A DNA stretch of 64,000 nt, from positions 34,611,715 to 34,675,714 of the forward strand of contig OU452200.1 of NCBI GenBank assembly GCA_911728435.2. Direction: 5' to 3'. Below the pieces are notes generated by a model that was not told where the DNA came from, did not search any database, and saw only the letters and a program-made list of their open reading frames with translations. The DNA comes from Apoderus coryli. Taxonomy: Eukaryota; Arthropoda; Insecta; Coleoptera; Attelabidae. Each line of letters starts with the position of its first letter. Position 1 is the first letter of the stretch. Positions 1-10,399 of the stretch are shown here, one piece after another. The translations under genes were made by a program, and so were the position numbers.

Positions 1-485
1 ATCAAACACCAACATACACTCACTTCACTTGACTTCCTCACCTTACCTAAAACACCAAATGTGTAGCTTTGGCTGAAACCTTACTATTATATACAACTAT
101 CTTCACATTTACCACTCGACATCTTGTCTTTCTGATTTGTCATCCACACTACAACACAGTAGTTAGATATTACCTAAAATAAAAATTTCTCCAAAAATGA
201 AAATTAAATGGAAAGAAAAAGAAATGAAATGTATTTCGAATAACATTGTTCAACATTATGTAATCATTTAAGTCAAGTCAGTTCATAAAATTTAATCTTT
301 AATGTAAACACTTTTCCACAAAATGGTGAGATTCCAACAAATACTATATATTACATCACATCCTAATTAAGCTATTATTTTACAGATATTGTATAGACGT
401 TTTAATCCTGTAACTCTTTAATTTCTATATTAAGGCCATATGAAGTATAATTCCTACATGTAACGACATTGTACAAGGTTTCTTA
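1..485. other. AT-rich sequence, no gene seen
   Basis: No ORF, repeat or terminal motif recognised. The stretch leads into the hammerhead-like motif at 486. Confidence 0.5.
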
Positions 486-524
486 GCCACTGATGATGGA
501 CATATAGTCCGAAACATGTCTGGC
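486..524 (+). ncRNA. Hammerhead ribozyme-like motif, copy 1
   Basis: Seen: GCCA (486-489) and TGGC (521-524) can pair as stem I. CTGATGA follows at 490-496, then one extra T, stem II GGAC/GTCC closed by a 5-nt loop, GAA at 511-513, a 2-bp stem III (AC/GT) capped by AT, and C at the cleavage position (GTC). This order matches a type I hammerhead with a minimal stem III, the form known from Penelope-like elements and retrozymes. The extra T between the core and stem II departs from the consensus. Downstream, TTTTTGTGGAG at about 558 is shared with the other copies. Self-cleavage is inferred, not shown. Confidence 0.7.
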
Positions 525-688
525 AACCTACACGAATTGTAACGTGTGTATAAAGATCTTTTTGTGGAGTAGACGCAGTTTTATTCAACATTTATATTAT
601 TAGTTGCCTCAATGAAATTTTCATTAATACTATTAGTACTATTACTAGTACTTGCTATTGCAGATGATATATTAGACGAATTGTTAGT

Positions 689-1594
689 TTAATTATTTAG
701 GGAATTATCCACATACTCTTTAGCTACGGCTGATGACTGCCATGCACCGTGTCTTTTCAAATCTAATAAGTCACCACCCGCGTCAATAAGAATAGTCGCG
801 GACGAGCGTCGAAAACAGTGTCCTGTATAAGTCGCTGCTTCTGGTAGTCCCAGATATATGACTGTTTGTTTTGGAATCTTTCCTAACTTGCCAACAGACT
901 GTTTGGTACATTTTTCGTTTATATAGTTTTTTGAAAAATGGTAAATTTGGAGCTGTATTTACTGCAGAGCGAAAGTTTATATATTTTTTTACCTTGGGGT
1001 AAAAATATTCTGATACCACAAAAGAACGTTGCCGTTTAGTTTTTGAATCGGGAATATTAATAATTAGATTATTTCCTGTGTCTTGAATATCTGACGGTTT
1101 TATATTACGCAACTCTTGTTTCCTGCATGCACCGCTTATACCAATTATAAGAGCAACCTAAAAGACGATTTGAAATAAATTTACACATCTAACATTATAT
1201 TGAGCCCAATATATTACCTTCATAAACAAATATTTATCATCTGGTGCGATTTCTAGAAAATCGTTTATATTTTTGCTTGTCAAAATCTTCAGGAGAGCTT
1301 GTAATTTGGAGTATTTTGCAATATCGACATTGTGATTTATATTAATTGTGGCCTTTAACATTGAGTAAAATGACCAAAGTGAGGAAGGCTTCATCGTTTT
1401 TGATAGTTCTTGGAAATATGCCATCATTACATTCTCGGAAAATGATTTAACGTCGTTTTTTAATCTCCATTTCATGAATCTTTGGTAAGTAAATTTGTAT
1501 CGATATTCAGATTTTGCCGGTAACAAGTTGTTTTTAGCAACTTCTGCAATTTCGCTAATGGAGTCAAATTTTCTATTTCACTGTCACTCGACAT
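689..1594 (-). pseudogene. Crypton-type tyrosine recombinase, copy 1 (frameshifted)
   Basis: Tyrosine recombinases cut and rejoin DNA through a 3'-phosphotyrosine; Crypton elements use one to move. Translated from 1594 leftward, the protein begins MSSDSEIENL, shifts frame by one, and continues through a core-binding domain (SSLWSFYSMLKATI). A likely intron follows (donor AAG|GTAATA, acceptor TTTTAG|GTTGC, about 75 nt near 1155-1230). The catalytic domain has arginine in GISGACRKQEL, HxxR as GHCFRRSSATIL, the HGAW motif, and the tyrosine in EYVDNS. The HxxR half lies in another frame than the arginine half, so the gene is broken. It matches the copies at 8005 and 15502 in order and motif. Family assignment is confident; mobility is unlikely. 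Confidence 0.8.
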
Positions 1595-1752
1595 TTTTTA
1601 TGTAATCAAACTAATTTCACTTTATAATATTACACTCACATACAAATTTGATTTAAGATTATGTCAGTTTTTGAATAAGTTTGTTTGTATTGACCGTTGC
1701 TAAGCGGTTGCTAGGAAAACTGTACGATTTTTTACCGTACGTAATAGGAATC

Positions 1753-2758
1753 TAAAGCGGCAGTTTCACGTAGCAGTCAATTGGCATAGCAGCGACTGTT
1801 AGGTAGGCGTGGTTATACTGCTAACTGTGAATCATACGATTGCGACCGCAGCTGAGTGTTGTGCCAGCTACTGCGATAACTAGAAATTTTTCTACTTTTT
1901 GTATCGCAGTCGCATACTCAACAAAAACAACATGGCGAAAAACATCAAACGCATTGCGTTTTCAGATAAACCGATTTTTACACTTATTGAATTGTATGAA
2001 GAAAATGAATGTTTATGCAACATTAAGTCATTGGATTATAAAAATAATAAAAAAATAAAAGCTGCACTGTTCAAAATTGCCAAAAATATGGGTTTACGTG
2101 AAGACCTAGTAAAAAAAACGGGTAAAATTTTGAAAATCCGCATTTACTACCATTTATTTAGTTAATAACTCCGTTAATAAATTATTTTCGAGGTTGAAAC
2201 GTGAATTATCTCACAACGCCGAAGATCTTTATTTTTAAATACTTTATTACATTACTAAATTAAAAATTACAATTGTAAGTTTTAAGAAATCCATGTTTTA
2301 CATTCAAATGCTTCTTACTGACTGCTACTTCTAAATGAAAAATGGTCTTAAGCAAAGTAATGATAAATAACTACTTAAACAATTTGCATTATCTTATGCA
2401 AGGTAAACAATATTTATAATATACATTTCATATGAAGACTTATTATATAATTCGTGGCCTATTTAATAATGCCAGTTTTACCCAGTACTTTTTTTTGCTA
2501 TAGGTTCTTTTTCGTTTTGAGACACATACATACGTGTGAGTTGTGTTTTGAGACTAGCCTTTTCTTCAATAACAAATAAAGTATTGCACAACCAACCAGT
2601 GTTTTTTTATTTCGCGCCATTTTAAAGAAATCTATTTATCAAATAGATGTTTATCTTGTCAAACAGGACGTCGCAGTAAATCATATCGCAGTTGCTTATT
2701 CCCCACTACAAAATTGAATCGCTGTAGCAGTCAACTGCTATGTGAAACTGCCGCTTTA
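1753..2758. mobile_element. PIF/Harbinger-like element with MADF ORF
   Basis: A 17-bp TIR, identical at the two ends (TAAAGCGGCAGTTTCAC at 1753-1769 and its reverse complement at 2742-2758), bounds 1,006 bp. Subterminal GCAGT/GCGAT motifs recur inside both ends. It encodes a MADF-like protein, the DNA-binding accessory type carried by PIF/Harbinger elements, but no DDE transposase is present, so it is probably an internally deleted derivative. TAA and TTA flank the two ends, compatible with but not proving a TWA target site. Confidence 0.65.
1932..2165 (+). CDS. MADF-like (Myb/SANT-like) domain protein
   Basis: 77 codons from an ATG in the context AACATGG. Almost the whole product is one MADF-like domain: FTLIELYEENECLCNIKSLD, then YKNNKKIKAALFKIAKNMGL, then a lysine-rich segment. 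The order fits the family pattern LI-x-L-Y, a central W or C position, D-Y-K-N, and A-x-x-x-I-A. MADF domains bind DNA; in PIF/Harbinger elements such a protein pairs with the transposase. The ORF ends soon after the domain, so the C-terminal half of a typical partner protein is missing or spliced elsewhere. It sits alone inside the 1753-2758 element. Domain call is good; function is inferred from the family. Confidence 0.65.
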   Translation: MAKNIKRIAFSDKPIFTLIELYEENECLCNIKSLDYKNNKKIKAALFKIAKNMGLREDLVKKTGKILKIRIYYHLFS

Positions 2759-3597
2759 CATTGATCGGAGACGGTGTGTTTTTAAGTATTTACAGTAGTG
2801 GTCGTAGGTAAAATACATTAAAAAACTTTTCATTTTCGATATTTTGTTCCTGCCCAAATTCAACACGATTTAAAATCAATATTGAAAAGTTCTTGATGCA
2901 GTGCACTGTGTTCGGTATCTTTCGTTAAACTGCCTTAACAGTCTCTCGAAGATCGCTTTTTTGGGATGATTTTGCGCCGGGAACCTTTGAGCGTAAACTT
3001 GCGAGGCCAGTAAAGCGTTTTTGGACCATTCTCCCAGAATAAAAATCATGTCTATACTTTCTCCTTTGTAATAGGTTTGCGTTTTTGATTAATTTAATTA
3101 AATCAAATGTCACAGATACAAAACTGTTTTGTGAAAAATTCCCAACTCTTAGGTAAGAGTTTTCAACAGACTATTTGACAGTAAATATCAAATTAAAAAA
3201 ATGTATTCTGTCTTCTCAAATTCTCATGGCTGACTTGACAAATATAAGTTTGAAAATTCTTCCTATTAATACCAATCTGTGTGCCTCTTCCATGCAAAAT
3301 TAAAGATATACATATCTATAGGAAAACTTTACTTTAACTTTAATTTTTGCATCAACAAATACAGGGTGATCTACATGAAACTAAGATATTCAATTAAAAA
3401 TTAGCCTGATATTATGAATATGTGCATTTCCCACGAAAACGTCAAGAGTTATCGATAGGAAAGTGTTATAATATTTGACAGATAATTACTTTGTGCATCT
3501 AATTTACCGGGTGTTCCATTTGAAATAAACAAGTTATTTAGAATTAAATTTTACATTCATATAACTTATATTACTGGAGAACAACACAAAGTTTAAA
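2759..3597. other. No gene; scattered element-end motifs
   Basis: Only isolated terminus-like strings are visible, ACAGGGTGATC near 3362 and CCGGGTGTTCC near 3509, typical of Tc1/mariner-type ends but without mates. The 62-codon minus-strand ORF at 2925-3113 matches nothing I recognise. Confidence 0.4.
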
Positions 3598-4076
3598 TTT
3601 ACAAAACATAGACGTCTACTCCACAAAATGTTTTATTTTGATGTTCGCTTAGTCAGGTTTTTATAAATTTATAAAAACATGACACACTCTACACCGAATT
3701 TGATTGAAATCAGAACTACATAAATATATTTTCAAAGATCTTTAATAGAAATGATTTACAAGAAAAAACATTTACATTAAATCTTTCACTATGAAATTTA
3801 CTGTTTGCAATTGGTGTAATTAATTTTTAAGTTTTTAAGTTTTCTAAATTTAAAAAATTTTATCATTTGACCTCAATTATTTTTTATACTACTGAATAGT
3901 TTTCACAAAATGTATTCATGTTTCGAAAATCTATGTATACGGCTTAGACACTAGGTAAGATTTTTGTAAAAGCTTATTAATGCCACTGATGATGGAACAG
4001 TGAGTTCCGAAACATGTTTGGCTAAGCGAACATCAATATAAAAAATTTTGTGGAGCAGACGTCTTTGTTTTGTAAA
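3598..4076. repeat. Inverted pair of hammerhead-family tails
   Basis: The left arm (3598-3655) is the reverse complement of 4022-4076: both carry the GACGTCT..CTCCACAAAA tail and GATGTTCGCTTAG. The right arm includes the hammerhead motif at 3982-4022; the left arm has lost it (AGTCAGGTTTTT replaces it). The layout is the same outward-facing arrangement seen at 5512-6690 and 35400-35870. Confidence 0.6.
3982..4022 (+). ncRNA. Hammerhead ribozyme-like motif, copy 2
   Basis: Stem I is GCCA (3982-3985) with TGGC (4019-4022). CTGATGA is at 3986-3992, followed by the extra T and stem II GGAAC/GTTCC with a 5-nt loop. GAA at 4009-4011 and a 2-bp stem III (AC AT GT) follow, and the cleavage position is T. 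Compared with copy 1, stem II has changed on both sides, which keeps the pairing. Confidence 0.65.
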
Positions 4077-5511
4077 TGCATCCCGCTCCTCGTCGTAATG
4101 GATTATTTCAGAAGATACAAAGTTTAAATTTTAAGGAAAAGATTTTCTAGACGCATTTCATATGGTATTATGTATGTGGTGGGACGTGTTTATAGTTATG
4201 CGGATTGATATCGCGACTGGTGGACAACAATGAACAAGAAAGATTAAGATTTTTGTTATGATTAGCACGAAATGAAATCGTCCTTATCTGCCTCTCCCAT
4301 GCGTCAATTTAAATGACGCTCTGTTAATTTAGCCGAAGTCCTCTGTTTAGGTAAATACAGTAATTTTGCCCAAAATGCTACCGAATATCTCTGCTTTAAA
4401 TAAAATTTAAATCAAATCTACGCGATATTAAATTTCACAGCATTTAGAGCCTTGAATTAAAATTGAAGGCACCGGAAATAAGGGCCTAGTTCATTATTCA
4501 AAATATTATATCAATAATTCTATAGGTAGTTGATAAATTGAAATAATGTAATTTCTATTTCAAAATTTGACTAAAATTCATTTGTTTCTTTTATGTAGAC
4601 TCTAATTTTGAGTTACAAAGAAAATAAAAATATTCAATGTTTTAAAAGTTCCTTGCTTAGAATAATTACCTGAGATTTTACTTTGTTTTTAATTTTTCAA
4701 CTCTTGGCTGGGGCTTATTTTGTTGTTGTTTGTGTCATTGTAAATTTTAAATGTTATACAATTCGTTTCTATCTGCCTGTTTATTGTGTAAGTTGTTTTA
4801 CTTTAAGTTTAGTATTATAACCTAAAGAAGGCAACCGAAACGTTGTTTTAATAAAAAAAATGGTTATTGACAATATATATCATGTAGTTATGTAATCCAT
4901 GTTTTGTTTGTGAGCCCCATCCCAAGAGTTTAAAGCGAAATTCGAAGAAATAAGGCTCAAGAAAAAAAATATTTGTATTTCATATCTTTAAATAAGATGT
5001 AGTCAGCTGTTAAATGTAAACTACCCCTACTGTTTTATCCACGAATTTGAATCACCAGTATTAAATAAGAACTTTGCAAATCTAGAACAGTAATAGAAAC
5101 AAAGAAATGTTGATAGATTTTAGTCATAAAGTTTGTTGTTCAAACACGACTTTACAAAACTCCGTACGCCAAATATTTTTGGACAACATAAAACTTTTTA
5201 TCTGCAAAATATTTTATTAGTACATTTTTGTGAAGCTGTATAGCGGTAAACCACTTTAGAACTTTTTATATTATTGTATGTACCTATACTGACTATTTCA
5301 GTTAGTACAAGTAGGTTAATGTTTCAAAATAAAGAAAATTTTAATCTATTTCCGGATTAGTTTTAGGAAACTGATTTTCCTGAACGCTTTGTTTGCAAAC
5401 CTATATCTTAAATTTTATAGGTAAGTGTTTTAGTTATACGGGGTGGCTAACCCAAATATTTCACGCAGGTTTATAACATTTACAAATAATTATAAATTAA
5501 TTAATTTGAAA
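4077..5511. other. No gene; one degenerate hammerhead-like string
   Basis: CTAAAGAAGGCAACCGAAAC at 4822-4841 resembles a decayed CTGATGA-stem-GAAAC unit (GG/CC stem) and is followed by an A-run. No other feature recognised. Confidence 0.35.
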
Positions 5512-5597
5512 AAATAGTCCATTCTTAAGTGGAGTTGCAATTTTAGTGTTTAAACGAAAGTCGAATCTCCACAAAATAAATTTAATAGAAACTATCG

Positions 5598-5640
5598 GCC
5601 ATACATGTTTCGGGACTAGAGCAGTCCCATCATCAGTGGC
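5598..5640 (-). ncRNA. Hammerhead ribozyme-like motif, copy 3
   Basis: Read on the minus strand: GCCA, CTGATGA, extra T, stem II GGGACT/AGTCCC, GAA, AC-AT-GT, A at the cleavage position, TGGC. All core bases and both stems I and II are intact. Confidence 0.7.
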
Positions 5641-6606
5641 ATGTCAACAATCGTACAAACACAACTATTTGTTTGTTTTGTTAAAGCCGGAATGGCAAGA
5701 ACGTCATCGACAAACGTAATAAAACGTTTTTTTGTTGGTATGAATATGAGTTGTGTTATAGGTGATAGTCTCCAGGCTCCAATTTACAATATGCTCTTAA
5801 AATTACAGACAAGTAAAGCTTTAGTAATAATTAACCAATCCAGCAATTTTCATATTGATAAATCCAACTAAGTCACGAAGGAGTATGATTAGTTCACTGT
5901 ATTATAAAAGGAACGGTGTAAGATTTTTCAATTATATTAATAGATGTGTGAAGTTAGGTTATCTTCGAGGCTCACAAATTTTTACTAATAATACGTGTTC
6001 AAATCCCAAGTCAACTACATACATACTGTTCCTTTTAGTAAAAATTTGTGAGCCTCGAAGATAATCTAACTTCAAACATCTATTAATATAATTGAAAAAT
6101 CTTACACCGTTCCTTTTATAATAGAGTGAACTAATCATACTCCTTAGTGACTTAGTTGGATTTATCAATATGAAAATTGCTCTAATTTTAAGAGCATATT
6201 GTAAATTGGAGCCTGGAGACTATCACCTATAAGATAACTCATATTCATACCAACAAAAAAAAAAAATATTACGTTTGTCGATGACGTTCTTGCAATTCTG
6301 GCTTTAACATGTCGATGACGTTCTTGCAATTCTGGCTTTAACAAAACAAACAAATAGTTAAATAGTCTTAAACTTTATTAGAAAACAAGAAAAATATGAT
6401 ATACAAAAAGAAAATTAGACCAAAATATGTAATTGTGATTTTAATTAAATTTTAATAATTCAAATATTTTTCCATAAAATGGTAAGATAAACGATAATTG
6501 CACATATTGATGAACGAACTAAGAATGAGGTGTGTTTTCTAGACTTCAATAGAAATTTAATGGAATATTGTATATCTTAGCGTTGTGTTTGTACGATTGT
6601 TGACAT

Positions 6607-6649
6607 GCCACTGATGATGGGACTGGTCTAGTCCCGAAACATGTATGGC
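6607..6649 (+). ncRNA. Hammerhead ribozyme-like motif, copy 4
   Basis: Mirror partner of copy 3: GCCA at 6607-6610, CTGATGA at 6611-6617, extra T, stem II GGGACT/AGTCCC with loop GGTCT, GAA at 6636-6638, ACATGT, A, and TGGC at 6646-6649. It differs from copy 3 only in the loop. Confidence 0.7.
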
Positions 6650-6839
6650 CAATAGTTTCTATTAAATTTGTTTTGTGGAGATTCGACTTTCATTTAAACA
6701 CTAAAATAAATGAATTAATTAGCTGTTGAACGCCACTTGGTTTATTAATTTCGGAGTAGCAGTTCTCGTGAAATTAAATTTTGAAAGTGAAGTTAGATTA
6801 AGAATGTGAGAAAACGATGAAGAATGGTTTTCGGTGCAA

Positions 6840-7305
6840 AAGCCACAGATTCTCATTCGCATTCAACGATGCCTTAGAAGAATTCTTGGGATTAAATGGC
6901 AGGACCACGAACAAACATCAACGTTCTAGAGGAAGCTGAATCAACTAGCTGCAATGGACTGGCCACGTAATCCGCATGCCAACGGAACACCTTCTAAAAA
7001 AAATCCTTTATTCAAAGCTTAAGGTCGGCTCACGAAATCAGGGAGGGTAGCAAAAGAGGTACAAGGATGTTCTTAAGACCAACAAGAAGAAGTGTCGCTT
7101 AGATGTGAAGAACAACTGGGAACAGATCGCGAACGACAGACTGAATGGAGGCGTACCATTTACGAGGGTCATCAAGTTTTTGAAGAGCAGCGTCGACGAC
7201 ATGAGTATGCGAAGAGACAGCATCGATGGGACAGCACGTAAATGGTGGTGATTCAGAGCTGTGGACTTAGTATCGGTCTATTTAGACAACTTAGGATTCA
7301 CAACA
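6840..7305 (+). pseudogene. Non-LTR retrotransposon ORF2 C-terminal fragment
   Basis: Translated with small frameshifts this reads RCLRRILGIKWQDH, then LQWTGHVIRMP, QKRYKDVLKTN, WEQIANDR, and CGLSIGLFRQLRIHNR. This is the usual C-terminal tail of a LINE family common in invertebrates, ending in a zinc-finger-like C..C..SRIGL..H..H segment. Only the tail survives; the reverse transcriptase is absent, as expected for 5' truncation. A second copy of the same tail lies at 34371-34660. The first cysteine of the finger is not recognisable here. Confidence 0.7.
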
Positions 7306-8004
7306 GAAATCCCTGAGTTGGAGTAATTCATACTCGTTAGCGAGTGAATGCTGATGATGATGAACACCGGGCTGGAGATGCTGGAGCCAGTATGACCATC
7401 TATGTTGAAGCGCCAAGGTGGGTGAAAGAGGAAGTCGGTTGCAGGAGGATATTTATATAAGAAAAATAAATTTTCAAGGATGCTGACAGATGTACCTTCT
7501 GATATAGCCTTTCCTTACGTGTAAAGTGTAAACTCAATGCATCATGAATAGTTTTTCAGTCGTTTCAACAATCAGATTATCCAGGACAACGAAATTATTT
7601 GATATTCTTTTTTAAATTCATTGATTTTGTTGTAGTATACACCACAAAAATGGGTGAAATGTTTTTGGTTGGATAGCCTTTATCAACATATTCTATCAAC
7701 AGATCTTTTTAAGTTTAAGATATGTTCGCATTTCTGGATCATTCGAATTTTTATTTGTATGGTGTTAAAATTGAGACCACAAAGACTTTTTCGCTTCTTC
7801 ACTTTCTCTACTTAGATTAAAAAAGTAGGTATTACGCAAAAATATTTTTTTTCAGCAACCGTCCGGGATATACCCACTTCCCGGACGCTTTTTCTTTGAG
7901 AAAGTAGCATTTTCCAGCCTAGTCTGGGAAGTACGTACTTCTCGGACTAGGACGGGAAGAGTCACGTCGTTGTTGTCGTTGTAAATATGAAAATCTTGGT
8001 AGGC
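7306..8004. other. No gene; imperfect hairpin near 7857-7970
   Basis: CCGTCCGGGATATACCCACTTCCC near 7860 recurs in altered inverted form near 7920-7965. No coding feature recognised. Confidence 0.4.
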
Positions 8005-8350
8005 ATGGTTTTGATAAATGCAGTTGATCATTACGATAGCAACGAAATAACGGCATATGAAATTAGTTGTCAAAAGCAGCTGCTGCTACAGCACAATTAT
8101 CGCCTGAAAAATAAGAATCCAGGTACGAAAACGTTTATGATTTGTTCATGAAATGGATGGATATGAAGCAATGCAAAACTATTACAGAGGATGTAATTTT
8201 GGCTCATTTGGCGCAAAAATCCTCTACTCTGTGGAGCATGTACTCTATGTTGTTGAAACGTACCATTTTAGTGAAGAAAAATATAAACATAGCCACTTTC
8301 CCAAAGGTTATCGCATTTCTTAAAAAGAAGAAGAAGAAATTGAATCCCTT
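8005..8350 (+). pseudogene. Crypton-type tyrosine recombinase, copy 2 (N-terminal fragment)
   Basis: The reading begins MVLINAVDHYDSNEITAYEI, shifts frame near 8075, then gives QLSPEK-stop-ESRYENVYDLFMKW and SSTLWSMYSMLLKRTILV, ending NIATFPKVIAFLKK. This is the core-binding domain of the same family as copies 1 and 3; the SSxLWSxxSML motif is in all three. An (AAG)n run at about 8325 cuts it off, and the catalytic domain with R, HxxR and Y is absent. One stop, one frameshift and the truncation make it dead. The second half (8142-8405) is an uninterrupted ORF but is not a gene on its own. Confidence 0.7.
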
Positions 8351-8405
8351 CAATATTAGCAATTGCTCGAATTTTAATATAAATATTAACATAAATAAGA
8401 ATTAA

Positions 8406-8738
8406 AATGTTGCTGCTAATATGTAGTATTTTCTGTTCTGTTCTGTTAAATTCCAATAAGAATTAAAATGTAAGTATAATAAAGAAATGTGTCGTCTCAT
8501 TGATTTATTATTCTACACGGTTGCCGAAAAAATATTGTACGCAACACGCCCGAAAATAGTTTTTTTGGACTCACAGCCTTCCAGGACTCGCCTACGGTTC
8601 GTTCTAGAATTTTGTCTATTCGTCCAAAAAAACCTATTTTCCGGACTTGCTACGTATATTACTATTATGACCAAAGCAAACAACAACGTCACCTCCACAA
8701 CACGTTTCTCTATTATTTAAGCCTCAAAAGCTATAATA
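8406..8738. other. No gene; hairpin near 8550-8640
   Basis: AAATAGTTTTTTTGGAC near 8555 has an inverted mate GTCCAAAAAAACCTATTT near 8620. Probably a small foldback element; otherwise nothing seen. Confidence 0.4.
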
Positions 8739-9630
8739 CCGGGTGTCCCACCGGGAAGGGATTCGATCGATTATGGAGAAACTACACTGTGGAACAATCT
8801 GAAAATCTGGTGTAGTACTTAGGTCGATGGGGCCAATTCGGCTCAAATGTTTTCATGAATCTAGCACTTCCGGTTATACCGAAAAATGGGTGTCAATTTC
8901 CTTATTTCAAATACGACCCTATATAAATTATATATTTTTTGGATTGTCCTTGTAATTCTAAACATATTTAATGCATAATATGTTATACCTATCGCCAGCC
9001 GTTTTTCGAAATATTTGAAATTTATGTCAAAAATTACATTTTCAGCATAAAGAATAATAACAATTTTCTATTATATGGAAGCTTTAATAATTTAATTTGT
9101 TAGAATATCCTAGATCTCTACTTTAGGTGCCTAGGTATATTTTTGTAGTAAATTTTAATACAGGGTATTTGAAAAAAAGGGTAAAAGATCAAATTGAAAA
9201 AAGTGTCAAAATTCAAAATTTTTAAATGGCAACCCCTCATTTTATATATTTTTTTTTGCATCAAAATTAAGGGCAAGTTTATGAAAGGATGTCTATCCCA
9301 AAAACTGATAGTTTTCAAAATATTGGCAATTTTACATTTTTCTATTACAATAGTGATATTAATTTGAAATTTAATTGATTTTAGTTGGCCATGATGGCTT
9401 TAGATAGCAAATAAATATGACACTTGCCAAAAATAATCAAGAATTATATATAGGGTCGTATTTGAAATAAGAAAGTTGACACCCATTTCCGGTATAACCG
9501 GAAGTGCTAGATTCTTGAAAACATTTTAGCCGAATTGGTCACGTCGACCTTAGTACTACACCAGATTTTGAGTGTTCTATTGTGTAGTTTCTCCATAATC
9601 GATCGAATCCCTTCCCGGTGGGACACCCGG
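8739..9630. mobile_element. Non-autonomous element with ~190-bp TIRs
   Basis: The first ~200 bp (from CCGGGTGTCCCACCGG at 8739) return reverse-complemented in 9447-9630, ending CCGGTGGGACACCCGG. Matching inner landmarks include ATTCGATCGATTATGGAG and CTTCCGGTTATACCG on the two sides. The 892-bp element has no recognisable transposase, so it is a MITE-like derivative of unknown superfamily. Confidence 0.8.
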
Positions 9631-9984
9631 TGTAGTGTTTCTAAGGCAGCCACCTTCATTATCAGTCAAATACAACCATAAGCAGAAATTACGGACACGT
9701 TACTATTTTGTTGTTATAAAATGTGACGATTTTTCTCAAAATCTCATTTTTATACGCCGCGCCGGTGAATTTTAGAATAATTAATTTTTACATCTTGCCA
9801 CGGTTAGCATTAAACATTCTGGTCAAACCTGCCAAGAAAAATCTAGGGGAGGACAATAATGATTGGTGTTTGAATTTGAAAATAATCTTTTTGGCAAAAA
9901 AGCCAATATGTACTCTTTTGAGTTGCACACGGTATATTCGAATGATCCAGAAAACTAATTCCCAACAAACCCCATAAAAGCTCC

Positions 9985-10090
9985 CCAGTCCTGAATCATG
10001 ATGTGACAATTGTGGTAAACTCCGAGATCTTGATAGACCGCTACGTCTCGGCCGTTCATCGCTTGATACTTCCTCGTCTGTGGTTGCCAT
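9985..10090 (-). CDS. Candidate host first exon, Ser/Arg-rich N-terminus
   Basis: From ATG at 10090 (context AATAATGG) the minus strand reads MATTDEEVSSDERPRRSG, then LSRSRSLPQLSHHDSGLG. The composition is unlike the AT-driven spurious ORFs around it: acidic start, RS-type phospho-site cluster, balanced codons. The reading stays open to 9788, but the residues after about codon 38 become hydrophobic and AT-biased, as if running into an intron. No convincing GTRAGT donor was found. I do not recognise the protein. It could be a real 5' coding exon or chance. Confidence 0.35.
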
Positions 10091-10399
10091 TATTGTCACA
10101 CCACTTTGCTACAGTGTTGCTAGCTTTTCCTCTGTCGTGAAGCACCAAATTTTTACGTTGTTTGTTCAGAGTCATCGTTCACCACCATAGGTAATATCCA
10201 CTTGTCAGGATATGATTTATTTATATTTTTTTATGTATTAACGCACTTTTGTGTTTTTTTAAAGGATTAACTAGAATGTGAAACAAAATATGATTTTGAA
10301 ATTTTTATTAATTTTGTAATTATCACCGAATTACTTAACAATTTGTTACAAATATAAGTAGGTATAGTTTATTGTTATATTTAAAATCATACGAATGTA

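Larger units (their letters stand above)
5512..6690. repeat. 1.2-kb inverted pair with hammerhead motifs at both ends
   Basis: Sequence from about 5540 to 6005 reappears reverse-complemented from about 6015 to 6690, centred near 6010. Each outer end has a hammerhead-like motif facing outward (5598-5640 minus, 6607-6649 plus), followed by TTTTGTGGAGATTCGACTTT or a close version. The left tail runs on to a GATGGACTA-type end at 5512-5526. The right arm has a 33-bp tandem duplication (near 6275-6345) and about 230 bp of extra sequence (6365-6600). Several short ORFs here are only the two arms read through. Confidence 0.75.

Noticed and set aside
4821..4850. Hammerhead-like CTAAAGAAGG..CCGAAAC
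   Set aside because: Core is mutated at several positions and stem II is two base pairs; kept only as a note in the region entry.
5641..6353. Four overlapping ORFs of 62-76 codons
   Set aside because: They are the two arms of the inverted repeat read on opposite strands; no protein-family signal.
8204..8456. Two minus-strand ORFs over the recombinase fragment
   Set aside because: Phenylalanine- and isoleucine-rich antisense shadows of the plus-strand Crypton copy.
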